DNA of 64,000 bases from Neobacillus cucumis. Lineage in GTDB: Bacteria; Bacillota; Bacilli; Bacillales_B; DSM-18226. The stretch is from the NCBI RefSeq assembly GCF_023715505.1, contig NZ_JAMBOH010000010.1, positions 1 through 64,000 on the forward strand. Reading direction: 5' to 3'. Positions 26,081 to 34,800 of this stretch are shown in pieces (within the stretch, counting starts at the first letter, position 1; every line of letters starts with the position of its first letter). The translations under genes and the position numbers were made by a program. The notes beneath the pieces are model-generated. The model ran no database searches. It had not been told where the DNA came from and saw nothing but the letters and a program-made list of their open reading frames with translations.

Positions 26081-26181
26081 CTGTTGATTGGAGCGGAAGG
26101 CGTTCCTGCGGGAGTACGGGGCCGAGGAGGCTCCCCGGCAAGTCCGCGGGTTTGCTGAGCGCCTGGAGCGGAGATCAACAG
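26081..26181. repeat. GGAGCGG-type intergenic repeat, copy 1
   Basis: The element is bounded by perfect inverted ends, CTGTTGAT (26081-26088) and ATCAACAG (26174-26181). Inside are GGAGCGGAAGGCG, CCTGCGGGAGTACGGGG, GAGGAGGCTCC and GCGCCTGGAGCGG. A longer copy lies at 38551-38677. It is GC-rich against an AT-rich background and has no ORF. Similar elements are frequent in intergenic DNA of Bacillaceae, from general knowledge. With the camS terminator it fills the gap before rocA. Confidence 0.8.
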
Positions 26182-26312
26182 CCCCATTTAAAAGAACCAA
26201 TTTTTAAAAAGATAAGTACATCTAAATCTACATTCATTGTAGTTCCTAATCATTCTTAATCATGTTAGAATTAACCTGTATGTAACCGTTTTATTACATA
26301 GGAGGGGTAGAA

Positions 26313-27860
26313 ATGATACAGCCATACAAGCATGAACCGTTTACTGATTTTTCAGTGGAAGATAACCGTCAGGACTATCTACAAGCATTAAAAACAGTAG
26401 AAGGTTATTTGGGGCAAGATTATCCTCTGGTCATTGGCGGAGAGAAAATCACAACAGAAGAGAAAATCATTTCCTATAATCCAGCAAATAAAGAAGAAGT
26501 AATTGGCCAGGTTTCAAAGGCTAACCAAGAGCTTGCGGAAAAAGCTATACAAGCGGCGGTAGAAGCATTTAAAACTTGGAAAAAAACAAAACCTGAAGTG
26601 CGCGCAGATGTCCTCTTTAAGGCAGCATCAATTATTCGCCGCCGCAAGCATGAGTTTTCAGCTTTAATGACAAAAGAAGCAGGAAAGCCATGGAAAGAGG
26701 CCGATGCAGATACGGCTGAAGGGATCGACTTCCTTGAGTATTATGGACGGCAAATGCTGTCTTTAAAAGATGGGGTTCCTGTACAAAGCCGAGCGAATGA
26801 ATTTAATCGCTATGATTATATTCCACTTGGTGTCGGCATTATTATTTCACCATGGAACTTTCCATTTGCCATTATGGCAGGCACAACGGTTGCAGCCATT
26901 GTCTCAGGCAATACCGTTTTATTAAAGCCAGCATCTACCACTCCGATTATCGCAGCCAAATTTGTTGAAGTAATGGAGGAAGCAGGCCTGCCAAAAGGAG
27001 TTTTAAACTTCGTTCCAGGCAGCGGTGCTGAAGTCGGCGACTATTTAGTGGACCATAAAGATACTCGATTCATCAGCTTCACAGGCTCTCGTGATGTGGG
27101 GCTTCGGATATTCGAACGTTCTTCTAAATTAAGCCCCGGTCAAATTTGGATGAAACGCTTAATTGCAGAAATGGGCGGAAAAGATACTATTGTAGTCGAT
27201 AAAGAGGCGGACCTTGAGCTCGCAGCCCAATCCATCGTTGCTGGGGCATTCGGCTTCTCTGGCCAAAAATGTTCTGCTTGTTCTCGCGCGGTAGTCGTTG
27301 AGGATGTCTATGAACAAGTATTAAATCGAGTTGTCGAGTTAACCAATCAATTAACAGTAGGAAATCCTGCTGAGCAAGGCAATTTCATGGGGCCTGTTAT
27401 CGACAACAATGCATATAAAAAAATACTTGATTATATTGAAATTGGGAAACAAGAAGGTAAGTTGCTGACTGGCGGCGAAGGTGATAATTCAAAAGGATAT
27501 TTCATCAAGCCAACTGTTTTTGCAGAACTTTCCCCTACATCCCGAATTATGCAGGAAGAAATCTTTGGCCCTGTGGTTGGGTTTACTAAAGCAAAGGATT
27601 TCACCGAAGCCATTGATATTGCCAACAATACGGAATATGGATTAACTGGGGCTGTTATTACTAATAACCGTGCCCACTTAGAACAGGCTCGTGAAGACTT
27701 TCATGTTGGTAACCTTTATTTCAACCGTTCATGTACAGGTGCCATTGTTGGGTACCAGCCATTCGGCGGCTTCAATATGTCTGGAACTGACTCGAAAGCG
27801 GGCGGACCTGACTACTTGCTTCTTCATATGCAGGCAAAAACAACTTCAGAAATGTATTAG
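26313..27860 (+). CDS. rocA: 1-pyrroline-5-carboxylate dehydrogenase
   Basis: This 515-residue aldehyde dehydrogenase oxidises L-glutamate gamma-semialdehyde/P5C to glutamate with NAD+ in proline and arginine breakdown. Evidence includes the RocA-type N-terminus (HEPFTDF), the NPANKEE motif, the [13 protein letters not shown] and [11 protein letters not shown]ossmann regions, the general-base Glu in AEMGGKD, and the catalytic Cys in [11 protein letters not shown]. It stands alone here, without rocD, putA or a RocR gene. ATG start with AGGAGGGG. No -24/-12 promoter was recognised upstream. Confidence 0.94.
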   Translation: MIQPYKHEPFTDFSVEDNRQDYLQALKTVEGYLGQDYPLVIGGEKITTEEKIISYNPANKEEVIGQVSKANQELAEKAIQAAVEAFKTWKKTKPEVRADVLFKAASIIRRRKHEFSALMTKEAGKPWKEADADTAEGIDFLEYYGRQMLSLKDGVPVQSRANEFNRYDYIPLGVGIIISPWNFPFAIMAGTTVAAIVSGNTVLLKPASTTPIIAAKFVEVMEEAGLPKGVLNFVPGSGAEVGDYLVDHKDTRFISFTGSRDVGLRIFERSSKLSPGQIWMKRLIAEMGGKDTIVVDKEADLELAAQSIVAGAFGFSGQKCSACSRAVVVEDVYEQVLNRVVELTNQLTVGNPAEQGNFMGPVIDNNAYKKILDYIEIGKQEGKLLTGGEGDNSKGYFIKPTVFAELSPTSRIMQEEIFGPVVGFTKAKDFTEAIDIANNTEYGLTGAVITNNRAHLEQAREDFHVGNLYFNRSCTGAIVGYQPFGGFNMSGTDSKAGGPDYLLLHMQAKTTSEMY

Positions 27861-27876
27861 TTCAAATAATAGAATG

Positions 27877-27914
27877 AAAAAACCCCTTCTCTTAAGCGAG
27901 GAGGGGTTTTTTCA
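27877..27914 (+). terminator. Terminator after rocA
   Basis: AAAAAACCCCTTCTC pairs with GAGGAGGGGTTTTTT around TTAAGC. The A and T tracts on both sides would allow it to work in either direction. Confidence 0.92.
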
Positions 27915-28180
27915 TTGAAATGTTATAAATAAATGGATAGAGATAACAATATGTATAGGATATTTTTAAAGTGTTATCTATAACTAATAGCAATCCGCCT
28001 AAAAAAACCAACTGAAGAATTTTATGTAAAAATTTATACCCGCTATGATAATATTAAGAAAGCAAGATGAAAAGGAAACATTTTTAAAAAGAAATACGTC
28101 ATTAATAAAGAGTATAGTATAAAAATATCATCACAAAAAAGACCTAGTTAGTATATCGTCTTCTTGGAGGTTTTGGACCT
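27915..28180. other. AT-rich intergenic region before the small membrane protein
   Basis: No gene is seen in these 266 bases. The one clear structure is an inverted repeat, AGATAACA (27941-27948) with TGTTATCT (27972-27979), which could be an operator or a weak stem. TATA-rich strings near 28115-28130 could serve as a -10 for the gene at 28181. Confidence 0.4.
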
Positions 28181-28408
28181 TTGATCCCATTATATTTGTT
28201 TCATGTTACCGCAGTACCGCATAGTGAGAGATTGCTTTGGACCTTTTTAACCTGTAATGCTTTTGTCGTCATCTCTGGTATTGTCTTTATGTATAAGCTG
28301 TTTACGCAAAAAAAGGTAAAGATAGCTGGTATACTTTTTGGAATGGCATTAGCGATAAATTATATCTTAATAGCCATAATTGGAGACCCTTTTGACCTGT
28401 TGGGATAA
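28181..28408 (+). CDS. Small two-helix membrane protein, unknown
   Basis: I do not recognise this 75-residue product. It begins at TTG with TTGGAGG ten bases upstream. Two hydrophobic stretches (about residues 18-38 and 47-67) around a short Lys-rich turn (FTQKKVKIAG) suggest a hairpin membrane protein with its turn in the cytosol. The first ten residues include His8 and His14. It lies 94 bases upstream of another uncharacterised membrane protein in the same direction. A possible joint role is inference. Confidence 0.55.
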   Translation: MIPLYLFHVTAVPHSERLLWTFLTCNAFVVISGIVFMYKLFTQKKVKIAGILFGMALAINYILIAIIGDPFDLLG

Positions 28409-28502
28409 TTGAATGAACCGAAGTTGTATCTGAAAGCAAACTTCACTACGTGCCTGATTAATGGAACAAAACACAGATAAAAGATTGAGAGGGGATGAAA
28501 TA

Positions 28503-29489
28503 TTGAAATATTACCGTTTATGGGTCCTTGCTTTCTTATTAAAATTTATTGGGTCGGCTTGGGATGCATCTTATCATTTTAAATATTTATTTGAGGAATA
28601 CTCTATTCCCCATATTGTTAATACCATGGGTTTTGCCTTAGGGGGCATCCTGTTATTTAAGGAGTGGAGACGCTCTACTTACATGGACGGTTTTTCAAGG
28701 AATCTCATTACAATCGGATATGGGCTGTTTCTTATCGGTATTCCCCTTGATTTTACCTACCATATTGCCTATGGGATTGATTTAACGACATGGAGTCCAA
28801 CTCATTTTATTTACTATATTGCCACAGACATCATGATATTTGGAGTATGGCGTGGGTTTAATTTGTATACATGGCATACAGTACCGACATGGAAGTCGAT
28901 GCATACGTGGTTTATGATGTTCTTGCTGGAATGCTTGTTATTTCCGAATATGCAGCAGGAAAATGGAGCCATCTCTTATGACCAATACATTCATGGAAAA
29001 TCGATTGCTTCGAAGGAAATTCTTGAGTTAATCTCTGATCCCGCCTCACAAATCTTCGGCGGAATCCCAGTATATGTGTATCCGATTTATTCTGTCTTAA
29101 TGGTAGGGCTATTAACGGTTGTGACGATTCGTATATTACATGATTTTACTGTTCCAATTATGGGAACCCTACTATACATTAGTTTAAGATTCATTGGAAA
29201 AGCTATCTTTGCAGCAGTAGAATATCCTACCTCGTACGTACCGATAACAATCATCCTAATTCCACTTGCCTTTCTATTGTTTAGACGAACCAATTGGTTC
29301 GCTGGATTCATCGGCAGTTTAGCCTATTTTCTCAGCCTTTATGCTATTCACAAGTCTGGAATCCTTATCACACCACCGTTGGAATTATGGGAGCTAGTCC
29401 CTGTAGTCCTAATCGGCATATTAGTACCCGTCCTCAATGCCATCATCAACCCCCATCTCGCACTAAGAAAAAATAAACAACCTGCATAA
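28503..29489 (+). CDS. Polytopic membrane protein with conserved-looking histidines, unknown
   Basis: I do not recognise this family. The product has about nine hydrophobic segments, with an N-terminal block rich in His and aromatic residues (SAWDASYHFKYLF, DFTYHIAYGIDLTTW, SPTHFIYY, YTWHTVP). These could bind a metal or haem; this is inference. The frame is open to ATG 28461, but that codon lacks a ribosome site. TTG at 28503 follows AGAGGGG with eight to nine bases spacing, giving 328 residues. It is followed by a terminator and then the nirB promoter, so it is not co-transcribed with nirB. Confidence 0.72.
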   Translation: MKYYRLWVLAFLLKFIGSAWDASYHFKYLFEEYSIPHIVNTMGFALGGILLFKEWRRSTYMDGFSRNLITIGYGLFLIGIPLDFTYHIAYGIDLTTWSPTHFIYYIATDIMIFGVWRGFNLYTWHTVPTWKSMHTWFMMFLLECLLFPNMQQENGAISYDQYIHGKSIASKEILELISDPASQIFGGIPVYVYPIYSVLMVGLLTVVTIRILHDFTVPIMGTLLYISLRFIGKAIFAAVEYPTSYVPITIILIPLAFLLFRRTNWFAGFIGSLAYFLSLYAIHKSGILITPPLELWELVPVVLIGILVPVLNAIINPHLALRKNKQPA

Positions 29490-29492
29490 CGT

Positions 29493-29518
29493 AAAAAGGG
29501 TGCCTGTCACCCTTTTTT
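29493..29518 (+). terminator. Terminator upstream of the nir cluster
   Basis: AAAAAGGGTG pairs perfectly with CACCCTTTTT around CCTGT and ends in a T run. The stem centre GGTGCCTGTCACC is the same palindromic string that appears inside the anti-sigma gene near 48835 and 48882. Confidence 0.9.
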
Positions 29519-29616
29519 GTTTTGGCCGTTTTATTACGGTGGGTATGGTAGATATGGTGGTCTCTCGCAATTGGGCATTTACATTTACTAGAAATGTTCA
29601 CATTTAACGTGTGAGA

Positions 29617-29632
29617 TGTGATGAACGTCACA
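29617..29632 (+). promoter_or_regulatory. Fnr/Rex-type operator upstream of nirB
   Basis: TGTGA-N6-TCACA is a perfect match to the Fnr/Crp core. The wider ATGTGA-N6-TCACAA also fits Rex. Its centre (29624.5) lies 41.5 bases before the start site predicted from the TACAAT at 29654. That is the class II activator position of Fnr. This suggests oxygen- or redox-dependent expression of nirBD. Confidence 0.7.
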
Positions 29633-29653
29633 AATTTTTAGGGGTGTTCCCTT

Positions 29654-29659
29654 TACAAT
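29654..29659 (+). promoter_or_regulatory. -10 element of the nirB promoter
   Basis: TACAAT is a good sigma-A -10. No good -35 lies 17 bases upstream; instead the Fnr-like box occupies that zone, as in activator-dependent promoters. The predicted start is near 29666. Confidence 0.55.
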
Positions 29660-29727
29660 CTATCTATAGAGAAAACCATTAATTAAAAATTTAACACAAT
29701 TATTAACGATAAAGGAGCCAACCACAT

Positions 29728-32151
29728 ATGAAGAAACTAGTAATGATTGGTAACGGAATGGCTGGAGTAAGGACCATTGAGGAAATTCTTAAACTGAAGA
29801 CCGAGCAATTTGAGATTACTATCTTTGGGGAAGAACCATATCCAAACTACAATCGTATTAAACTATCAAACATCCTACAAGGTGATACAAACTTTGATGA
29901 TATTATTATTAACCCGCTTGAATGGTATAAAGAAAATAATATACAGTTGCACACAGGGGAAGCTGTTGTAAACATCGATGTAGAAAGTAAGCGCGTCATC
30001 AGTAATCAAGGCCGAGAAGTAGAGTATGATGAACTCATTATCGCAACAGGATCTAACTCATTTATTTTGCCTATTCCCGGTGCAGACAAAATCGGTGTAA
30101 CGGGTTTTCGTGATATCAAAGATTGTGAAATGATGATCAAATCAGCAGACCAATACCAAAAGGCGGTTGTCATTGGCGGCGGTCTGCTTGGTCTTGAAGC
30201 AGCAAGAGGGCTGCTAAACCTTGGCATGAAAGTCGATGTTGTCCACCTTATGCCGCATCTGATGGAACGCCAGCTTGACCCAATCGCCTCTTCTTTACTT
30301 AAAACAGAGCTAGAATCACAAGGCATGAACTTCTTAATGGAGAAACAAACCGTTGAAATTTTAGGCGATGAGCGCGTAACAGGACTTCGTTTTAAAGATG
30401 GTTCTGAGGTCGAAGCCGATCTTGTTGTTATGGCGATTGGAATTAAGTCTAACACACAAGTTGCAAAAGACAGCGGCATCTATGTGAACCGCGGAATAGT
30501 TGTGAATGACTATATGGAAACAAGTGTCCCTCATGTATACGCAGTCGGCGAATGTGCGGAACACAGAGAAATTGTTTATGGCCTAGTTGCCCCATTATAT
30601 GAGCAAGGAAAAATCCTTGCCAGTCATATTTGCGAAAACAAAACGAACCCATATGAAGGTTCTGTAACTGGTACACAGCTAAAAGTTGCTGGCGTGGACC
30701 TATTCTCTGCAGGCGAAATTTTTGAAGATGGCACTACTAAATCTATTATGGTTTACAATGAGTACGAGGGACTCTATAAACGAGTACTAACTAGAAACAA
30801 CACAATAGTAGGAATTGTTCTTTATGGTGATACAAAAGATAGTACTAGATTATATAGAATGCTGACCAAAAAAGAAGATATCAGCGGTGTTTCTATTTTC
30901 CATACAGAATGTACGGGTGAAGCTGGCAGTGATGATATTGCTTCCATGCCTAATGATGAACTAGTCTGCGGCTGTAACGGTGTCACAAAGGGCGCGATTG
31001 TCGAAGCAATCCAAACACAAGGTCTAACAACACTTGACCAAGTCAGCCATTGTACAAACGCAGGCCGTTCTTGCGGACGCTGCAAACCAATGGTCAGCCA
31101 AATTCTTGCCCATACATTAGGTGATCAGTTTGATGCGGCCGCAGCTCAGAAAACTAGCATTTGTGGATGTACTACAGTAAGCCGTGAGGAATTGGTAGCT
31201 GAAATCAAGGAAAAAGGCCTAACAAGTGTAAAAGAAGTCATGAACGTACTTGATTGGAATAATACGGAAGGTTGTACCAAATGCCGTCCGGCGATCAACT
31301 ACTATCTTGGCATGATTCATATGGATGAATATAAGGATGACCGTGATTCCCGCCTTGTGAATGAGAAGATGCATGCTAATATTCAGAAGGATGGAACATA
31401 TTCTGTTGTTCCAAGAATGTATGGCGGTGTTACAACCGCAGCAGATTTGAAAAAAATAGCTGAAGTTGCTGAAAAGTATAACGTTCCTTTAGTAAAATTA
31501 ACAGGGGGACAACGAATCGGTTTGTTCGGTGTGAAAAAAGAAGACCTTCCGGCAATGTGGGATGAGCTTGATATGCCATCTGGTTATGCTTATGGAAAAA
31601 CATTAAGAACGGTTAAGACTTGCGTTGGCGCCCAGTTCTGCCGCTATGGTACACAAGATTCAATGGCACTTGGCATCCAGCTGGAAAAGAAATTTGAAAG
31701 GCTAGATACACCGCATAAGGTTAAAATGGGCGTATCTGCATGTCCAAGAAACTGTTCAGAAGCAGGAATCAAGGATATTGGCTTTGTTGGTATCGATGGT
31801 GGATGGGAAATTTATGTGGCTGGCAACGGCGGTGTAGACCTTCGCGCCGGAGATCTGCTATGTACTGTGAAAACGGAAGAAGATGTAATGGAAATGACAG
31901 GTGCATACCTCCAGTATTACCGCGAAACAGCTAGCTACATGGAGCGGACCTCTAAATGGGTAGAGCGGATGGGACTGGATCATGTCAAGGAAGTATTAGC
32001 AGACGAAGAAACCCGTAAAGCCCTAAACGAAAGAATGGATCAAACCTTAAAAAAATATATTGAGCCATGGAATGAAGCAATTCAAAATGAAGAAATCAAG
32101 AATAAATATTATACTAGACATAACATTTCAGTCGGGAGTGAATCCAAATGA
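29728..32151 (+). CDS. nirB: Nitrite reductase (NADH) large subunit
   Basis: NirB/NasD (807 residues) reduces nitrite to ammonia in the cytosol. The order of domains is an FAD/NAD-binding oxidoreductase (about 1-390, starting VMIGNGMAGVRT), two BFD-type [2Fe-2S] domains (CGC...CGRC and CGC...CTKC, about 415-540), a ferredoxin-like half domain, and the sirohaem/[4Fe-4S] domain. In the last, Cys-x5-Cys (TCVGAQFC) and Cys-x3-Cys (ACPRNC) are intact. ATG start with AAAGGAG. It heads nirB-nirD-nasF-sirC, with an ATGA overlap to nirD. The promoter carries an Fnr/Rex-like box, which favours a respiratory or anaerobic role over purely assimilatory use. Confidence 0.96.
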   Translation: MKKLVMIGNGMAGVRTIEEILKLKTEQFEITIFGEEPYPNYNRIKLSNILQGDTNFDDIIINPLEWYKENNIQLHTGEAVVNIDVESKRVISNQGREVEYDELIIATGSNSFILPIPGADKIGVTGFRDIKDCEMMIKSADQYQKAVVIGGGLLGLEAARGLLNLGMKVDVVHLMPHLMERQLDPIASSLLKTELESQGMNFLMEKQTVEILGDERVTGLRFKDGSEVEADLVVMAIGIKSNTQVAKDSGIYVNRGIVVNDYMETSVPHVYAVGECAEHREIVYGLVAPLYEQGKILASHICENKTNPYEGSVTGTQLKVAGVDLFSAGEIFEDGTTKSIMVYNEYEGLYKRVLTRNNTIVGIVLYGDTKDSTRLYRMLTKKEDISGVSIFHTECTGEAGSDDIASMPNDELVCGCNGVTKGAIVEAIQTQGLTTLDQVSHCTNAGRSCGRCKPMVSQILAHTLGDQFDAAAAQKTSICGCTTVSREELVAEIKEKGLTSVKEVMNVLDWNNTEGCTKCRPAINYYLGMIHMDEYKDDRDSRLVNEKMHANIQKDGTYSVVPRMYGGVTTAADLKKIAEVAEKYNVPLVKLTGGQRIGLFGVKKEDLPAMWDELDMPSGYAYGKTLRTVKTCVGAQFCRYGTQDSMALGIQLEKKFERLDTPHKVKMGVSACPRNCSEAGIKDIGFVGIDGGWEIYVAGNGGVDLRAGDLLCTVKTEEDVMEMTGAYLQYYRETASYMERTSKWVERMGLDHVKEVLADEETRKALNERMDQTLKKYIEPWNEAIQNEEIKNKYYTRHNISVGSESK

Positions 32152-32468
32152 TCGAAACTATCACTCGTATTCCCGTAGCACACTATAAAAATGTAAAAGC
32201 AAGAGCTGGATACTCTATCAAGGTTGACGCGACAGAAGTAGCTCTATTTAAAACAACAAAAGGTGAGGTTTATGCATTAGAAAACCGCAGCCCCCATCCA
32301 AAGGGCGGGGTCTTGTCTGAAGGTCTGATCAGCGGCGATTATGTGTATTGTCCGGTCTATGATTGGAAAATCTCATTGGTAGATGGTAAGGTTCAGGCTC
32401 CTGATGAAGGTCAGGTCCGAACCTTTAAAGTAGAAGTTAAGGAAGATATCATCTTTATTGTTTTATAA
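32148..32468 (+). CDS. nirD: Nitrite reductase small subunit
   Basis: NirD/NasE (106 residues) has the Rieske-type fold and pairs with NirB. Two of the four Rieske ligands are missing: the usual CPH is SPH (NRSPHPKGG), and the usual CPLH is CPVY (YCPVYDWKI). A [2Fe-2S] cluster is therefore not expected. Loss of ligands is known for other NirD proteins such as that of E. coli. It is translationally coupled to nirB by the ATGA overlap. The next gene, nasF, starts 24 bases later. Confidence 0.93.
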   Translation: MIETITRIPVAHYKNVKARAGYSIKVDATEVALFKTTKGEVYALENRSPHPKGGVLSEGLISGDYVYCPVYDWKISLVDGKVQAPDEGQVRTFKVEVKEDIIFIVL

Positions 32469-32492
32469 AAGGGGAAGGAAGGCTGCAGCGGA

Positions 32493-33947
32493 ATGAAAAC
32501 AGGAAAAGTATTTTTAGTAGGAGCAGGACCAGGAGATGTGGGCTTAATCACAGTGAAAGGATTAGAGGCGATAAAGCAAGCCGAGGTCATACTTTATGAC
32601 CGGCTTGCCAATCCCAAGCTATTAGAATATGCCAGCCATGATTGTGAACTCATCTATTGTGGGAAGCTGCCTGACCGTCATACCTTGCGCCAAGAGAGCA
32701 TTAATGATTTACTAGTGAAAAAGGCATTAGCAGGAAAAAACGTGGTGCGGTTAAAAGGCGGCGATCCTGGCGTATTTGGCAGAGTAGGTGAGGAAGCTGC
32801 AGCCCTGGCTGAATACCAAATTCCTTTTGAAATCGTTCCTGGCATTTCATCGGGGATTGCAGCCCCCCTTTACGCAGGAATTCCTGTTACCCATCGGGAG
32901 CATGCGGAATCCTTCGCGGTTGTTACAGCCCATGACAAATCTCAGGACGGAAAGCCGCTCCTTGATTGGGAAGGACTTGCCAGAGGTGTGGACACGATTG
33001 CTTTTTACATGGGGGTTGGGAATTTACCGTTTATTTGCGGAAATCTCATCAAGCATGGGAAGCCTTCGTCTACACCTGTGATATTGATTCACTGGGGTAC
33101 CTTTGGCCGGCAAAAAACCATGCAAGGAACATTAGCTGATATTTCCAAGAAAGTATTAGAGGCAAAGTTTAGCAATCCATCAATTATTTTGGTCGGTGAA
33201 GTTATTTCCCTTCGTGCAAAAATCAGTTGGTTCGAGAAAAAGCCTTTGTATGGCCGGCAAATTCTGCTTGCTCGGACGAGTACCAGCCCAAGTGAATTAG
33301 CAAAGGAATTACTTGTACAAGGGGCAGATGTAATTGAGTTTCCAAAGTGGAAAGTAACAAAGATACCGCTTGATCTCCGAGGGGTTACTAGCTTTGAAAA
33401 AATATTATTTACATCACCAGAAAATGCGGTGGAATTTTTTACAGCTGTTATTGAACAGGAAATCGATGTTCGCAGTATACGTGCGGAACTTTTTGCGATG
33501 TCTAGCAAAACGCTAAAGGCATTACGTGAGCGAGGATTGAACGGGAAACTGGTTTCGGAAATTGTCGACTCAGAAAAAATGCTGATTGTCGGTGATGATC
33601 AATTGTTACAGAAAAACTTTCATAAAGCAGAGGTTATGGCAACAAGCAACAAGGAGTTGGATCGCCAATTCCTGCCGATTTTTCAACGAATGCTTAAGGA
33701 AGCACAGATCAATACGATGATTTTCCCAAGCAGTGCCTCCGTTAAACCGTTCATAACGGCACTTGCAGAATGTGATATAAATGCAGGGCCGCTGTTGAAT
33801 GGTAAGCAGGTAATCGCTATGGGAGAATTAACACAAGCCGCTGCGATAAATGCTGGACTTGGTTCTCCCGAGGTGCCAAACCGCCCTTCGAAGGAAGCGT
33901 TAGTAAATTATTTGGTAGAGCATCCATTACAGGGAGTACAGGAATGA
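32493..33947 (+). CDS. nasF: Uroporphyrinogen-III C-methyltransferase fused to a HemD-like domain
   Basis: This 484-residue protein supplies precorrin-2 for sirohaem, the cofactor of NirB. Residues 1 to about 240 form the SUMT domain (VGAGPGDVGLITVKG, VVRLKGGDPGVFGR, VPGISSGIAAPLYAGIPVTHR). Residues about 250-475 form a uroporphyrinogen-III synthase-like domain (LLARTSTSP, ILFTSPENAVEFF). The same two-part form and length are known for B. subtilis NasF. ATG start with GGGGAAGGAAGG a little far upstream. The end overlaps the next gene (ATGA). Confidence 0.94.
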   Translation: MKTGKVFLVGAGPGDVGLITVKGLEAIKQAEVILYDRLANPKLLEYASHDCELIYCGKLPDRHTLRQESINDLLVKKALAGKNVVRLKGGDPGVFGRVGEEAAALAEYQIPFEIVPGISSGIAAPLYAGIPVTHREHAESFAVVTAHDKSQDGKPLLDWEGLARGVDTIAFYMGVGNLPFICGNLIKHGKPSSTPVILIHWGTFGRQKTMQGTLADISKKVLEAKFSNPSIILVGEVISLRAKISWFEKKPLYGRQILLARTSTSPSELAKELLVQGADVIEFPKWKVTKIPLDLRGVTSFEKILFTSPENAVEFFTAVIEQEIDVRSIRAELFAMSSKTLKALRERGLNGKLVSEIVDSEKMLIVGDDQLLQKNFHKAEVMATSNKELDRQFLPIFQRMLKEAQINTMIFPSSASVKPFITALAECDINAGPLLNGKQVIAMGELTQAAAINAGLGSPEVPNRPSKEALVNYLVEHPLQGVQE

Positions 33948-34561
33948 GGACAAACTATCCGATTATGTTACAACTTGATGGAAAAAAAGTAGTAGTGATT
34001 GGCGGCGGTAAGGTGGCCGAGCGAAAGGTCCGCGGCCTGCTTGGCACGGGTGCTCATGTGGTTGTGATCAGCCCGGAAGCAACCGACGAGATCCAAACTT
34101 TTTTTCTCGATGGAAAAATTTTATGGAAAAAAAAGTTCTTTTCAGCGGAAGACCTTCGGGGTGCGGCGCTTATCTTTGCAGCAACTGACGATAAGGACAT
34201 CAATCAATCCGTAAAATCCTCGGCAGGTGAGCATCAGCTCGTGACGGTTGCGGATGACCCGGACATTTCCGATTTTCACCTGCCAGCACATGTGCAGCGG
34301 GGCCGGTTAAGTATAGCGATATCGACAGGAGGGGCAAGTCCAACACTTGCCAAGAAATTACGCGCGGAGTTAGAACAGCTATTTGATGAACGATATGAAG
34401 AATACCTTGAATTTCTTCTTACCGCGCGGCAATGGATTCTGAAGGAAGTGAAGGATCCAGCTTTAAAAAGAAAATTACTAACAGCAATGGTTAGCGAGGA
34501 CTTTTTAAACAGTCAAGATCGCGCGGAGGATTTCCAGCGTTTATATGAGGAATTAAAGTAA
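33944..34561 (+). CDS. Precorrin-2 dehydrogenase (SirC/YlnF-like sirohaem synthase)
   Basis: This 205-residue NAD-binding protein of the Met8p/CysG N-terminal family oxidises precorrin-2 to sirohydrochlorin. Features are PIMLQLDGKKVVVIGGGKVAERKV (Rossmann loop), FAATDDKDIN and the conserved ISTGGASPTLAKKLR helix. It is longer than the B. subtilis YlnF protein known to me because of a C-terminal helical part. No SirB/CbiX-type ferrochelatase is present in the cluster, so iron insertion must come from elsewhere or from this protein. It is the last gene of the nir operon; a terminator follows. Confidence 0.9.
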   Translation: MRTNYPIMLQLDGKKVVVIGGGKVAERKVRGLLGTGAHVVVISPEATDEIQTFFLDGKILWKKKFFSAEDLRGAALIFAATDDKDINQSVKSSAGEHQLVTVADDPDISDFHLPAHVQRGRLSIAISTGGASPTLAKKLRAELEQLFDERYEEYLEFLLTARQWILKEVKDPALKRKLLTAMVSEDFLNSQDRAEDFQRLYEELK

Positions 34562-34567
34562 AAGCGG

Positions 34568-34595
34568 GTGCCTTTTTTTAAAGGCACTGTTTTTT
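34568..34595 (+). terminator. Terminator of the nir operon
   Basis: GTGCCTTT and AAAGGCAC pair around TTTT, followed by TGTTTTTTG. Confidence 0.88.
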
Positions 34596-34723
34596 GTCGT
34601 GGGCAGGAAAATATACCTAGTGAATAAACGTATAAATAACAAGGTTTTGCTCCGCTCTATAAAAGTTACCCCTACAAGTGCAGGGGATAATTACCTATTT
34701 TAAAAAATTTTCAGAAAAAATGG

Positions 34724-34780
34724 TTCACTTTTCCAAAATACTGTTATATAATACAAAACGAAGGTAAGCACTGTATTATA
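34724..34780 (+). promoter_or_regulatory. aceB promoter with overlapping inverted repeat
   Basis: TTCACT (34724-34729) and a perfect TATAAT (34747-34752) are 17 bases apart. TATAATACA (34747-34755), overlapping the -10, is mirrored exactly by TGTATTATA (34772-34780) after 16 bases. The inverted repeat brackets the start site and looks like a repressor operator or a 5'-leader stem. Confidence 0.65.
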
Positions 34781-34800
34781 ACAAAGAGGTGAACGAGTAC

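Noticed and set aside
30006..30479. Open frame on the minus strand (157 codons) over nirB
   Set aside because: Shadow of the FAD domain of nirB, with no start signal.
33089..33508. Minus-strand open frame (139 codons) over nasF
   Set aside because: Antisense to the conserved SUMT/HemD junction, with no ribosome site.
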